From: Rudanella lutea DSM 19387
GTDB lineage: Bacteria > Bacteroidota > Bacteroidia > Cytophagales > Spirosomataceae
Direction of reading: 5' to 3'
NCBI RefSeq assembly: GCF_000383955.1
Contig: NZ_KB913013.1
Location: 5,599,694-5,663,693 of the forward strand
DNA length: 64,000 nucleotides
Positions 35,320 through 43,973 of the stretch are shown here, piece by piece. Numbering within the stretch: the first letter of the stretch is position 1; each line of letters begins with the position of its first letter. The notes beneath the pieces were generated by a model, which searched no databases, was not told where the DNA came from, and worked only from the letters and a program-made list of their open reading frames with translations. The position numbers and the translations under genes are program-made.

Positions 35320-36636
35320 TCACTCCCGCTCCGACATTAAAGCCGCCGGATCCGACACTGGCGTTACCGTGCCTCGCTCTACCTTGCCGACCAAAAAACT
35401 GTATGAGCAGGCCCCGATAAAACCGAGCACGGCAATAAACACGAGCGCGGGTTTGAAGTCGCCATCTTTGGCCAGATACCCGATTACAATCGGGACAATA
35501 ATCGACGCCAGGTTACCCATGAAGTTGAACACCCCACCCGTAAGGCCAATCAGGTGCCGGGGCGACAGCAGCGAGACGAATACCCACGAAATGAGCGCCA
35601 TACCCGACCCAAAGAACGCCAGCGACATGAAGAAGATAATCAGGGTGGTATCGTCGGTGTAGTTGGCTCCGACAATGCTTACCGAGAGCAGCATCCCGAT
35701 AATAATGGGCGTTTTGCGGGCGGCCCCCACCGAGCGGCCTTGCTGCACCAGCCGGTCCGACACGAAGCCCGACAGCAACAATCCCGCGCAGGCCGCCAGA
35801 AACGGCACCGATGCCAGATACCCCGACTTGATAAAATCGAGCCCCCGGTATTTAACCAGATACGTCGGGAACCAGGTCAGGAAAAACCAGAGCATAGCGT
35901 TGACCGAAAACTGCCCGATGTACACCCCCCAGAGCGTCCGTCGGGAGAATACCTGTTTCAGGTTGACCCACTGCCAGATGGACGTGCCGTCGGTTTTGGC
36001 GGTTTGCCCCCGAAAATGCCCCCCGCCTGCTTCGATATGCGCCAGTTCGGCCTCACTGACCGTTTTGTGATCGAGCGGGTCGCGGTAGAGCGTGTACCAG
36101 ACAACGGCCCATACCAGCCCCACCAAACCGGTGGTGACAAAAAGCCCCTGCCAGCCCGCGTAGTGCTGAATAGTGACCAGCACGGGGGTCAGAAAGGCCA
36201 GCCCGATAAACTGCCCTGACACGTAGAGCGCAATGGCCGATGCCCGCTCGTTGTCGGGAAACCAGCTCGTCACAATCCGGTTGTTGATCGGGTAGGAGGG
36301 AGCTTCAAATGCGCCCGTGGCCAGCCGGAGGGCAAATAACGACGCAAATCCGCGCGCAAATCCCTGCAACACCGTCGACAGCGACCAGGTAGCGAGGCAA
36401 AAGGCGTACAGCACCCGTGGACCAAACCGGTCGGCTACGAGGCCCCCTGGTATCTGCAACAGGGCATACGTCCAGCCGAAGGCCGAGAAAATATACCCCA
36501 GATCGACCGACGACAGGTTAAGGTCTTTGCTCAGGGCCGGGCCGGCAACCGAAATGTTACTCCGGTCGAGGTAATTGATCACGACATTGACAAACACAAG
36601 GGCCAGCATCCCGTAGCGCACGCGGGTCGTTTTCAT
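35320..36636 (-). CDS. MFS transporter, anion:cation symporter type
   Basis: 438 residues and about 12 transmembrane helices. The first-loop MFS motif is visible as GGLVADRFGPRVLY, and the N-terminus has NVVINYLDRSNIS, typical of the ACS subfamily that imports hexuronates, glucarate, galactarate or similar acids. It starts the sugar-acid-like cluster on the minus strand (the SDR, TIM-barrel and PVC-cytochrome genes lie upstream), separated from the SDR by an octamer hairpin. The exact substrate cannot be told. Confidence 0.88.
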   Translation of the reverse strand: MKTTRVRYGMLALVFVNVVINYLDRSNISVAGPALSKDLNLSSVDLGYIFSAFGWTYALLQIPGGLVADRFGPRVLYAFCLATWSLSTVLQGFARGFASLFALRLATGAFEAPSYPINNRIVTSWFPDNERASAIALYVSGQFIGLAFLTPVLVTIQHYAGWQGLFVTTGLVGLVWAVVWYTLYRDPLDHKTVSEAELAHIEAGGGHFRGQTAKTDGTSIWQWVNLKQVFSRRTLWGVYIGQFSVNAMLWFFLTWFPTYLVKYRGLDFIKSGYLASVPFLAACAGLLLSGFVSDRLVQQGRSVGAARKTPIIIGMLLSVSIVGANYTDDTTLIIFFMSLAFFGSGMALISWVFVSLLSPRHLIGLTGGVFNFMGNLASIIVPIVIGYLAKDGDFKPALVFIAVLGFIGACSYSFLVGKVERGTVTPVSDPAALMSERE

Positions 36637-36637
36637 T

Positions 36638-36756
36638 GGAGAAAGAGTGAAAAAGTGAAAAACTGAGAGAGTGAAGGGGTGAAAGAGTGGGCTGTCGGGG
36701 AGTGGGATTACGCGTCAGACATTCACTCTTTCGCTCATTCACTCTCTTGGCATTCG
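36638..36756. repeat. Octamer-word hairpin between MFS and SDR genes
   Basis: The left arm (about 36643-36693) has at least six 8-nt words such as GAAAAAGT and GAGAGAGT; the right arm (about 36718-36750) has TCACTCTT, TCGCTCAT. The flanking genes are co-directional. The 13-mer TCGCTCATTCACT occurs at about 36731. Confidence 0.85.
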
Positions 36757-36757
36757 T

Positions 36758-37543
36758 TTACCGGGCTGTCCAGCCGCCGTCTACGGTGAGCATGGAGCCA
36801 ACCATGTAGCTGCCCGCATCGCTCGCCAGGAAAATAGCGGCTCCCTGAATCTCACGTAGTTCGCCCCAGCGGCCCAGGGCCGTGGCCCCCACCACAAACT
36901 TTTTGCCTTCTTCGGTATCGGCAATGGGGATGTTCATGGCCGTCAGAAACGGGCCGGGGCAGATGGCATTGACGTTGATATTGAATGGAGCCAGCTCTAA
37001 GCCGAGGGCGCGGGTCATCTGCACTACGGCCCCTTTGCTCGACGTGTAGGGGGTTCGGTTGGCGAGCCCCACCAGTCCGAGCGTGCTGGCTAAGTTGATG
37101 ATCTTGCCCTTGCCAGCCGCCTTCATAAACGGCGTTACGGCCCGGCAGCACAGCCAGGTACCGTGCACGTTGATGCTCATTACCTGTTGAAATTCGTCCG
37201 ACGACAACTCGTCGATAGCCCCCCGAATATTGATACCGGCACTGTTGATGAGAATGTCGATTCGGCCAAAGGCGTCCATAGCGGCCTGGGCCATGGCTTC
37301 GGTCTGTGACTGATCGGTCACGTCGGCGGCAAACGCCCGGGCCTGTACGCCGTACTCGTGGCTGAGGGCTTCGGCGGCCTGTACGCCCTCGTCGGCGTTG
37401 CGGTTAACGAGTAGAAGATTTGCCCCGGCCGAGGCCAGTCCGGCTGCCATGGCCAGGCCCAAACCTTTGGAGCCACCCGTGATAATGGCCGTTCGGCCGC
37501 TCAGATCAAATTGGGAAATACCGGGTAATCGTTCGTGGGTCAT
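36758..37543 (-). CDS. SDR-family sugar or sugar-acid dehydrogenase
   Basis: 261 residues. Classical short-chain dehydrogenase: cofactor loop TGGSKGLG, NSAG, catalytic Ser in NLASTLG and YTSSKGA, end VDGGW. The pattern is closest to gluconate 5-dehydrogenase / 2-deoxy-D-gluconate 3-dehydrogenase (IdnO/KduD) types. The neighbouring transporter supports a sugar-acid substrate, but specificity is inference. It lies 94 bp upstream-read from the TIM-barrel gene. Confidence 0.88.
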   Translation of the reverse strand: MTHERLPGISQFDLSGRTAIITGGSKGLGLAMAAGLASAGANLLLVNRNADEGVQAAEALSHEYGVQARAFAADVTDQSQTEAMAQAAMDAFGRIDILINSAGINIRGAIDELSSDEFQQVMSINVHGTWLCCRAVTPFMKAAGKGKIINLASTLGLVGLANRTPYTSSKGAVVQMTRALGLELAPFNINVNAICPGPFLTAMNIPIADTEEGKKFVVGATALGRWGELREIQGAAIFLASDAGSYMVGSMLTVDGGWTAR

Positions 37544-37637
37544 TCAGGTTTCGGTAATAGAGTGATAAAAAGGGTTTTCGGGTAAACAGCCCCTTTCGAG
37601 ACCGTTTAATCGCAAACCGAGAAGCGCAAACCGTGGC

Positions 37638-38696
37638 TCAGCGGAGCCCGAGTGTTTTCTGGCTGTACTGCATACAGGCCACGATGTTTTCCTGTTCGGC
37701 GGCCAGCCGCTCTTCGGGGGCGAGGGGCGAAATACGCGGCAGAGCCCCGGCCGTTTTTGATCCGTTTACCTGCCGCAACGTCCGGGCGAGGTCGGAGCCG
37801 GGCACCTGCGCAAACGTTGCCCAGTATTCCGGTTTCAGGCACGGAATTTCGAGCGGATCGCGGGTAATCATTTCGAGGTTGAAGGTCACGGCCGGGTTAT
37901 GTTTCCGGCAAAGGGCAAACAGGGTAGGTAAGTCCAGAATCCCTTTGCCGAGGGGCACTTCCGACAAAAGAAACCCGTCGGCATACGGTTCGAGCGCCAT
38001 GTCTTTCACATGGGTCGACAGCACATAGGGGGCCAGAGTTTGCACCACCTCGGTCGAATCTTCGAGCAGGGCCAGATTGTTACCAAAGTCGATAGTCACC
38101 CCAATCCATTCGCTGCTGAGGCTTTTCATCATGGCGGCCAGTTCCGGCGCCCGCCAGTCTTTATGGTTTTCAACGGCGAGCTTCACGCCATGTTTGCGTA
38201 AAATGGGCTCGGCCAGCTGAAGCGAAGCGAGGGCATTTTTGCGCATTTCCTCAAATCCTTCGGGCGAGCGTAGAATCTCGTACCGGCGTCCGCTCGAACA
38301 AACCGTTCGGAGAATCCGGGCACCGGCCTCTTTGGCGGCTATCACGTTGCGTTCAAAAGCGGCTGCGTCGGCGGGTGTTTTCGGCGTACCGACCGACCCT
38401 TCGAGGTAAAGCCCGAGTTTTTCGCGTCGGTCGCGCACGCTGTGGGCAAAATCGTCGGCCCAATTGTTGACCACCACCTGGATGCCGCCCCCACCTACCT
38501 GTTGGCAGTGGTCGAGCAGGTCGAGGGCGCTCGTGAGGGCTGGGTAGCGGGTGCTGGGTGTTTTGGCGTTCCAGCGGTGCGCGTAGGAGTGGACCACAAT
38601 GCCCATTCGCTCCTGACGGGCCCACGCGGGTAGTTCGGACAAAGAGATCACTACGGCACCGGCCGAAGCCTGTTGTAAAAACGCACGTCTGTTCAT
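37638..38696 (-). CDS. Secreted TIM-barrel sugar isomerase/epimerase
   Basis: 352 residues. It begins with a signal peptide containing MNRRAFLQQASAG, a Tat-like RR motif (RRAFLQ), ending PAWA. The body is the xylose-isomerase-like TIM barrel (AP endonuclease 2 fold): GVKLAVENHKDWR, GVTIDFGNNLAL, and DMALEP with its downstream EVPLGKG. Metal-binding acidic residues are spaced as in sugar phosphate isomerases. Its function is probably isomerisation of a sugar derivative outside the cytoplasm. The neighbours suggest the same pathway as the transporter. Confidence 0.82.
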   Translation of the reverse strand: MNRRAFLQQASAGAVVISLSELPAWARQERMGIVVHSYAHRWNAKTPSTRYPALTSALDLLDHCQQVGGGGIQVVVNNWADDFAHSVRDRREKLGLYLEGSVGTPKTPADAAAFERNVIAAKEAGARILRTVCSSGRRYEILRSPEGFEEMRKNALASLQLAEPILRKHGVKLAVENHKDWRAPELAAMMKSLSSEWIGVTIDFGNNLALLEDSTEVVQTLAPYVLSTHVKDMALEPYADGFLLSEVPLGKGILDLPTLFALCRKHNPAVTFNLEMITRDPLEIPCLKPEYWATFAQVPGSDLARTLRQVNGSKTAGALPRISPLAPEERLAAEQENIVACMQYSQKTLGLR

Positions 38697-38722
38697 GGCC
38701 GGAAAGGGTTTAGGGATAAGGG

Positions 38723-41293
38723 CTATTTGCCCGACTCTGCTCCGTTTTGAAGCATATACTTGTTAAGGTCTTTGACGGTCCAGGGCACCACGCGGCCCTG
38801 CGAGGTTACGCGGGTCATGCCCACCAACCGCCGACTTACGGGTCCGGCGTTGTGGCCCCACTCATTGCGGATGTAGGTCAGAATGGCCGCGATGGCGTTG
38901 TCGTCGAGGGTCGAGTGGGCAGGCATAACCGGCAGAATGTCGGGGGCGTTGTATACCTTCCCGGCCACATCGACCGGTCCTTCCATGCCGTGCAGCAGAA
39001 TGAGCGCCAGGCGTTTGCCGTCGCCCAGTACCCAGTCGGAATTGATGAGGGGCGGGGCAAAACGGGCCATACCTGCCCCATTGGTGCCGTGGCAACCCGA
39101 GCAGGTGCTCAGGTACATTTGCCGACCAGTGGCGAAGAGTTTCTGATCGTCGGCCGACAGAGTGTTTGCTTTTTGCCCGGCCGACGCGTTGGCGGCCAGC
39201 CGTTGCGTTTTGCCGGGCCAGTCGTACAGGTTTGTAAGAGCTCCTGTTTGCGCGGCTGTCAACGTCTGTTTGGGTTGGCTCAGCAAACGCGGGGCTTTCG
39301 GCAGCCGGACGGCGGTTGTTTTGGTAGCCGAGCTGCCTACGGTCAGGCCGGAGAGCAGGGCTTTTTCGCGCCAGCCGAACGGTTTGGTTGGGTTGTCGAG
39401 CAAAGTCAGCAGGGCCGAAAGTTCTTCGGGGGCTCCTTTTCGAACGACCGAGGTGGCCAGCATTTCCACGAAAATTTCACGGGCGGGGTCGGCAGTTTGC
39501 CAACGGGGTGCTTTCCTGAGTCGTTGTAAAAAGGCCCACTCGCTGTTGGAAAGGCTGCTCAGAACGGCATCCCGGAGCAATGGCTCCTGCAATAATGGGC
39601 GGCTGACAATTGCTTCCAGCAAAGCATGAGCTGCCGGGCGGTCGAGTACCCGTGCCGAAAGGGCCATTTGCAGGCAAACGTCGGCCGGAGCCGAGTTGAC
39701 TCGTTGAAGTAACTCGTCAGCGAGTTTAGCCCGTAGCGTAGCATCGGTTTGCGCAAACGGCTCCAGGAGTCGCAGGGCGGTGGTCTGCACAAAGGGATGC
39801 GCGTCGGTCAGCAGGCCCAGCAAGACATCGGGGCGGTTTTGGTTGAGTCCGTCGAGCGCCCAGAGAGCCTGCGCCCGGCCGTAGGGGTTTGTGCCTTTCT
39901 GCGCAAGCGCGGTTAGGGCGGAGCGAGCGTCGGCGTTGTTGCGGGCCACCAGCAAGTGCTGGGCCATATCGCGGTGCCAGCCGTCGGGGCTGTTCAGGGC
40001 CTGAATCAGTTCATTGTTAGTGGCCCGGCTTAGTTTCTGAGTTGGCGCTGTCTGCCAGCTTTTCGGAACAATTCGCCAGATACGTCCCCGATCGACGGGC
40101 TGCGTCAGGTTCCGGGCCAGTGTCTGGTCTTTGAGGTAGGGCGTCATGTAGGCCGCGTGCTGAATAATGCCCCGATACATGTCGGCTACGTACAGAGCGC
40201 CGTCGGGACCGGTTGCCATATGCACCGGCCGGAACCGTTCGTCGGTCGAGGCCAGAAACTCGCGGCCGGGGTGAGGGTCACGGGCTGCCAGCACCGGGCC
40301 ATTAGCCGTGACCACGTTGCGTTTGATCAGGTTGCCCGCCGGTTCGCACACAAACACGTTGCCTGCAAACTCCGTTGGGAGCGCCGTGCCCCGGTACACA
40401 AGGGGCGAACAGGCCGCTGTAAATTCGAGCAGGCGGTTGTTTTTGTCGAGCGTCCCCGGAATGTAACCCCGGTTCACGGCCGGATTCGACCGGATGGGGT
40501 AAATCTGCCGTTCTACGGTGAGTCCGTGGTCGATACCCGTTGTTGGGGTGTGGTTTCGGTTGGCGCTGAGGTAGTTGGCCGGTACCAGATCGGCGTGTAG
40601 CTGCGACCAGTTGTAGTTGTAATGCAACCGCCCCTGATTGTCGTGGCTCAGACCCCACTGCCCCCGAAACTCGGTGGAGTCGCGTAGCCAGGTGCCGTTT
40701 GTGTGCCGGTACCGAAACCGCGACTTGGCATTGTAGTACCAGTTGTCCAGACCGCGCCATAGCCCATTGCCGGCATGTTCGGGCAGGGCGCTCCCGGCAT
40801 AGTCTTTATCAATCAGCGTTTTGGTGTCAGCTTTGAGGTCGCCGTTGAGGTCTTTGGTAAGCCACAACGCTCCGTTTTCGGCCACCAGAACCCCATCCGG
40901 TGCAAAGGCCATGGCCCGGGGCATAATAAGGCTGTCAAGGTACACGGTCGCTTTATCCATTTGCCCGTCGCCGTTTTGGTCTTCCAGTACCGACACCCGG
41001 CCGCTCGGCTTGCTTTCTTCGCTCGCGTCGATCGTCGACATGTACCCCCGCATTTCAACGACCCAAAGCCGGCCGTCGGCGTCGAAATTAATCACGACCG
41101 GTGCCTGTACCAGCGGTTCGGCTGCTACCAACTGTATGTGAAGGCCCGGTTCTAGCTGAAACGTAGCTGCTTCCTGCGTGGGAGTGAGTATGGGCGAGGG
41201 GTCGTCGTAGGCGGGGCTGAGATTCGTTGTGAAGCTGACCATACTCAGCAGGCCGGTGGCCAGAAGCAGCGGGTAAAAAGCGGGCTTAACCAT
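38723..41293 (-). CDS. PVC-type heme-binding dehydrogenase
   Basis: 856 residues from the ATG at 41293, with a signal peptide. The N-terminal half is a propeller of glucose/sorbosone-dehydrogenase-like blades (GLHIQLVAAEPLVQAP, GPDGALYVADMYRGI). HEAT-like helical repeats follow, about residues 450-640. The C-terminus is a cytochrome c domain with CSGCH (heme attachment) and APPLINSDWVLG, with a distal Met nearby. The architecture is typical of PVC-type heme-binding proteins, periplasmic or surface enzymes that oxidise sugars. It is the first gene of the minus-strand cluster that ends with the MFS transporter. Confidence 0.87.
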   Translation of the reverse strand: MVKPAFYPLLLATGLLSMVSFTTNLSPAYDDPSPILTPTQEAATFQLEPGLHIQLVAAEPLVQAPVVINFDADGRLWVVEMRGYMSTIDASEESKPSGRVSVLEDQNGDGQMDKATVYLDSLIMPRAMAFAPDGVLVAENGALWLTKDLNGDLKADTKTLIDKDYAGSALPEHAGNGLWRGLDNWYYNAKSRFRYRHTNGTWLRDSTEFRGQWGLSHDNQGRLHYNYNWSQLHADLVPANYLSANRNHTPTTGIDHGLTVERQIYPIRSNPAVNRGYIPGTLDKNNRLLEFTAACSPLVYRGTALPTEFAGNVFVCEPAGNLIKRNVVTANGPVLAARDPHPGREFLASTDERFRPVHMATGPDGALYVADMYRGIIQHAAYMTPYLKDQTLARNLTQPVDRGRIWRIVPKSWQTAPTQKLSRATNNELIQALNSPDGWHRDMAQHLLVARNNADARSALTALAQKGTNPYGRAQALWALDGLNQNRPDVLLGLLTDAHPFVQTTALRLLEPFAQTDATLRAKLADELLQRVNSAPADVCLQMALSARVLDRPAAHALLEAIVSRPLLQEPLLRDAVLSSLSNSEWAFLQRLRKAPRWQTADPAREIFVEMLATSVVRKGAPEELSALLTLLDNPTKPFGWREKALLSGLTVGSSATKTTAVRLPKAPRLLSQPKQTLTAAQTGALTNLYDWPGKTQRLAANASAGQKANTLSADDQKLFATGRQMYLSTCSGCHGTNGAGMARFAPPLINSDWVLGDGKRLALILLHGMEGPVDVAGKVYNAPDILPVMPAHSTLDDNAIAAILTYIRNEWGHNAGPVSRRLVGMTRVTSQGRVVPWTVKDLNKYMLQNGAESGK

Positions 41294-41390
41294 GATTGCA
41301 ATCCGGGGCTTGGTCAAAACGTTGCGGGGTCGACTCGTATCCGATAAAGCCGGGTGTCCGGGTCAAATACTCAGTCAGTTAGCCGCAATA

Positions 41391-41416
41391 AAAAAGCCCG
41401 TTATACAACGGGCTTT
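41391..41416 (-). terminator. Terminator after the ansA-coupled gene
   Basis: A 10-bp stem (AAAGCCCGTT with AACGGGCTTT), 4-nt loop and A-run on the left, i.e. a T-run on the minus strand. Confidence 0.85.
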
Positions 41417-41454
41417 CCGGGCTAATTAAAGAGGTTAATGCCGGGCTGAGGAGC

Positions 41455-41688
41455 TCACCATTTGTGCCATTCGCTCCAGGACCGGGGGTAGTGTTTAAGC
41501 CAGCTATGCAGTAAGGCCAACACGATGTTGAGGCTCAGCCCGCCCACGATGATACTAAGGATGCCCCGCCAGCTGGTCGCGAAAAAACAGCCCACAGCCG
41601 TAGCTAGCACCACCCCGGTCATGGCGGTGGCCAACAGAAACCGAAGCAGCCGAATGAAGAAAGACGGGGGCCGGGGCGATATTGTCAT
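41455..41688 (-). CDS. Small membrane protein coupled to ansA
   Basis: 77 residues from the ATG at 41688. Two hydrophobic helices (about 13-36 and 42-60), with a basic N-terminus and a Trp/His-rich tail (SEWHKW). Its ATG overlaps the ansA stop as ATGA, a good sign of translational coupling. No family is recognised. A role in amino-acid handling is only suggested by the coupling. Confidence 0.65.
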   Translation of the reverse strand: MTISPRPPSFFIRLLRFLLATAMTGVVLATAVGCFFATSWRGILSIIVGGLSLNIVLALLHSWLKHYPRSWSEWHKW

Positions 41689-42746
41689 AGACTCATTTCG
41701 CCACAAAGCGGCTCGCCCAGCCGATGCCGCAGCCGGGTGGGGTCGGTTTCCTGGCCGAGTAGGTACATTAATTTAGTGACAGCGGCCTCGGTCGTGATGT
41801 CGGTTCCGCTAATCACCCCGATTTCACCCATGCGGGTACTCGTTTGGTACTGCCCCTGCGTAACGCGTCCTCCCTCGCACTGCGACACGTTGAACAAGAC
41901 AATACCCCGGTCGTTTGCGGCCTTCAGGGCATCCAGAAACCAGCGTTCGGTAGGGGCATTGCCTGCCCCGAAGGTTTCGAGAACCACTCCGCGCAGGCCG
42001 GGCATTTCCAGAATCGCCCGCACTACCGGTTCGGTAATACCAGGGAACATTTTCAGAATGGCCACATTGGCGTCCATCTCGGTTTGGATGGTGAGGTCAA
42101 CGTCGGGCTGAAGTCGGCGGATAAACGGCCGGTTGTACTCAATTCGAACACCGGCCATAGCCAGATGCGGGTAGTTTTCGGAGTGAAACGCGTTGAAATG
42201 AACGCTCTCCTGTTTCGTGGCCCGGTTGCCCCGCAGCAGTACCGAGTTGAAATAGATGCTTACCTCCGGCACCATCGGTTGCCCCTCGGTGTCGAGGGCA
42301 GCCGCAATTTCGAGGGCCGTAATAAAATTTTCGCGGGCGTCGGTCCGGGCTACCCCAATCGGTAGTTGGGCCCCCGTCAGAATCACGGGTTTCTGCAAGT
42401 TGCAAAGCATGAAACTGAGCGCCGAAGCCGTGTAGGCCATGGTGTCGGTGCCGTGCAGAATCACGAAGCTATCATACGTGCTGTAATGCGTATGCACCAG
42501 TTGGGCCAGCTCGGCCCAGATAGCCGGGGTCATGTTCGACGAATCGATGATAGTAGGCAGGGTAATCAGGTCGATTTCAAAATCGAGCCGGTGAATTTCG
42601 GGCACGCGGTCGAGTACCTGCTCAAAGTTGAACGGAACCAGTTGGCCGGTGGGGTGGTCGTACACCATACCCAGTGTACCACCGGTATAAATGACCAGCA
42701 CCGACACGCGGGGCTTATGCGGCAGGGCCGGATTAATTCGAATCAT
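41685..42746 (-). CDS. ansA: Type I (cytoplasmic) L-asparaginase
   Basis: 353 residues from the ATG at 42746. Hydrolyses asparagine to aspartate and ammonia. Conserved catalytic triad regions: TGGTLGM (Thr nucleophile) and HGTDTMAYTASALSFM (Thr-Asp pair). There is no signal peptide, so it is the cytosolic type I form. It is followed by the small membrane gene with ATGA overlap. Confidence 0.93.
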   Translation of the reverse strand: MIRINPALPHKPRVSVLVIYTGGTLGMVYDHPTGQLVPFNFEQVLDRVPEIHRLDFEIDLITLPTIIDSSNMTPAIWAELAQLVHTHYSTYDSFVILHGTDTMAYTASALSFMLCNLQKPVILTGAQLPIGVARTDARENFITALEIAAALDTEGQPMVPEVSIYFNSVLLRGNRATKQESVHFNAFHSENYPHLAMAGVRIEYNRPFIRRLQPDVDLTIQTEMDANVAILKMFPGITEPVVRAILEMPGLRGVVLETFGAGNAPTERWFLDALKAANDRGIVLFNVSQCEGGRVTQGQYQTSTRMGEIGVISGTDITTEAAVTKLMYLLGQETDPTRLRHRLGEPLCGEMSL

Positions 42747-42809
42747 GACGGATGAAGTGCTATTGAAACTAAAACGGAATTCGACTGACACGTCAGTCGC
42801 CGGGGCAAC

Positions 42810-43634
42810 TTAAGTGGTTGCGTCGGAAGAAACGAGGCTTCCCTGCCGCAACCGGTTGGCGTTGGCGGTGGTATGCCGGGCAATATCGGTAAGCGGCAGG
42901 TTCATCAGCTCAGCTACGCGGGCAGCTACGAGCGGAATGTAGGCGGGTTCGTTGCGCTTACCCCGGTACGGAATCGGGGCCAGATAGGGGCTGTCGGTTT
43001 CGAGTACAATGTGTTCGGGGCTGATATAGGGCAAGACTTTATCCAGTCCTCCATTTTTGAACGTAGCCACCCCGCCAATACCCAGTAGAAATCCCAGATC
43101 GATGGCGCGCCGGGCTTCGTCGAGCGTACCCACAAAGCAATGGAAAATGCCCGTCAGGTTGGGCAGGGCCATCGACTCAATCAGATCGGCAGCTTCGGCA
43201 AAGGCGTTGCGGTCGTGCCCCGAGCGCGTATGCATCGACACGAACCAGTTTTGGGCAGAGGCCCAGCCCAGCTGAATCCGAAAGGCTTCAAACTGCCGGT
43301 CTACGTGCGTCAGGTCCCAGTAGAAGTCGAGCCCAATTTCACCCACGGCCATAAACGGATAGTCTTTCAGTTGCTTTTCCATCTCGGCCAGTTCGGCGTC
43401 CATCGTCTCGTTGACGTAGGTGGGGTGCAGCCCCATCATGGGCAGACAACGATCGGGAAAGGTCTCGGCCAACGCCATCATGCCCGGAATGGTCTCGGTG
43501 TCGCAGTTGGGCATCCAGATTTGCTCTACCTGCTGACTGCGGGCGGTTTGCAACATGGCTTCGGGACCGCCGGGGTAGCGTTCGGCACCGAACTGTTTAT
43601 CGTAGATGTGCGCGTGCGTGTCGATAAAGATCAT
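42810..43634 (-). CDS. TatD-family metal-dependent hydrolase
   Basis: 274 residues from the ATG at 43634. TatD signature: FIDTHAHIYD (HxH metal ligands), AVGEIGLDFYWD, SMHTR and LETDSPYLAP near the C-terminus. Family members are metal-dependent DNases or RNases; the cellular role varies. The -7 promoter element lies only 4 bp before the ATG, so the mRNA may be leaderless. An in-frame start at 43670 is rejected for that reason. Confidence 0.9.
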   Translation of the reverse strand: MIFIDTHAHIYDKQFGAERYPGGPEAMLQTARSQQVEQIWMPNCDTETIPGMMALAETFPDRCLPMMGLHPTYVNETMDAELAEMEKQLKDYPFMAVGEIGLDFYWDLTHVDRQFEAFRIQLGWASAQNWFVSMHTRSGHDRNAFAEAADLIESMALPNLTGIFHCFVGTLDEARRAIDLGFLLGIGGVATFKNGGLDKVLPYISPEHIVLETDSPYLAPIPYRGKRNEPAYIPLVAARVAELMNLPLTDIARHTTANANRLRQGSLVSSDATT

Positions 43635-43638
43635 GCCG

Positions 43639-43646
43639 CAAAGGTA
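43639..43646 (-). promoter_or_regulatory. -7 element next to the TatD start
   Basis: Reads TACCTTTG on the minus strand and ends 4 bp before the ATG at 43634. A start site at the usual distance would fall at or next to the start codon. Confidence 0.5.
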
Positions 43647-43733
43647 CGGGGATTGCGAGGAATGGCGCATCCGTCGTCAACCAAAAACCCTAAACGATAA
43701 AAGGCCTAAAGCGGTCAGTAAGTACTCAGGCTG

Positions 43734-43825
43734 AATTTAATGTATAATGAACAATGTTAAATGTATAATTAAATGGCTGGTTGTGAGTAGGTAATTCAAT
43801 TATTCATTTTACATTGTTCATTCAC
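43734..43825. repeat. AT-rich heptamer-word hairpin
   Basis: The left arm (43734-43777) has words AATGTAT, AATGAAC, AATGTTA; the right arm (43792-43825) has ATTCATT, TTACATT. Located in the 339-bp gap 43635-43973, which otherwise holds no gene. Confidence 0.8.
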
Positions 43826-43875
43826 TTCTTACGGCTTTCGTTGCTTCTGTATATGATGGGTGTAGAACAAGTTTA

Positions 43876-43957
43876 TTTTTCTGACAGGATTACAGGATAA
43901 ACAGGATTTTTTTGGGGCTCAATCAATCCTGTTTATCCTGTAATCCTGTCAGAAAAA
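43876..43957. repeat. Perfect 33-bp hairpin of CAGGAT words
   Basis: Left arm 43876-43908 and right arm 43925-43957 are perfectly complementary over 33 bp, with a 16-nt loop. Units of 8-9 nt (CAGGATTA, CAGGATAAA) repeat three times per arm. A looser outer pairing extends into the last codons of the minus-strand flavoprotein gene. Confidence 0.95.
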
Positions 43958-43973
43958 ACTTCTGTCGAACCTA

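Noticed and set aside
43635-43973. Hidden gene in the 339-bp gap
   Set aside because: Only stop-rich hairpin sequence is present; no credible frame.
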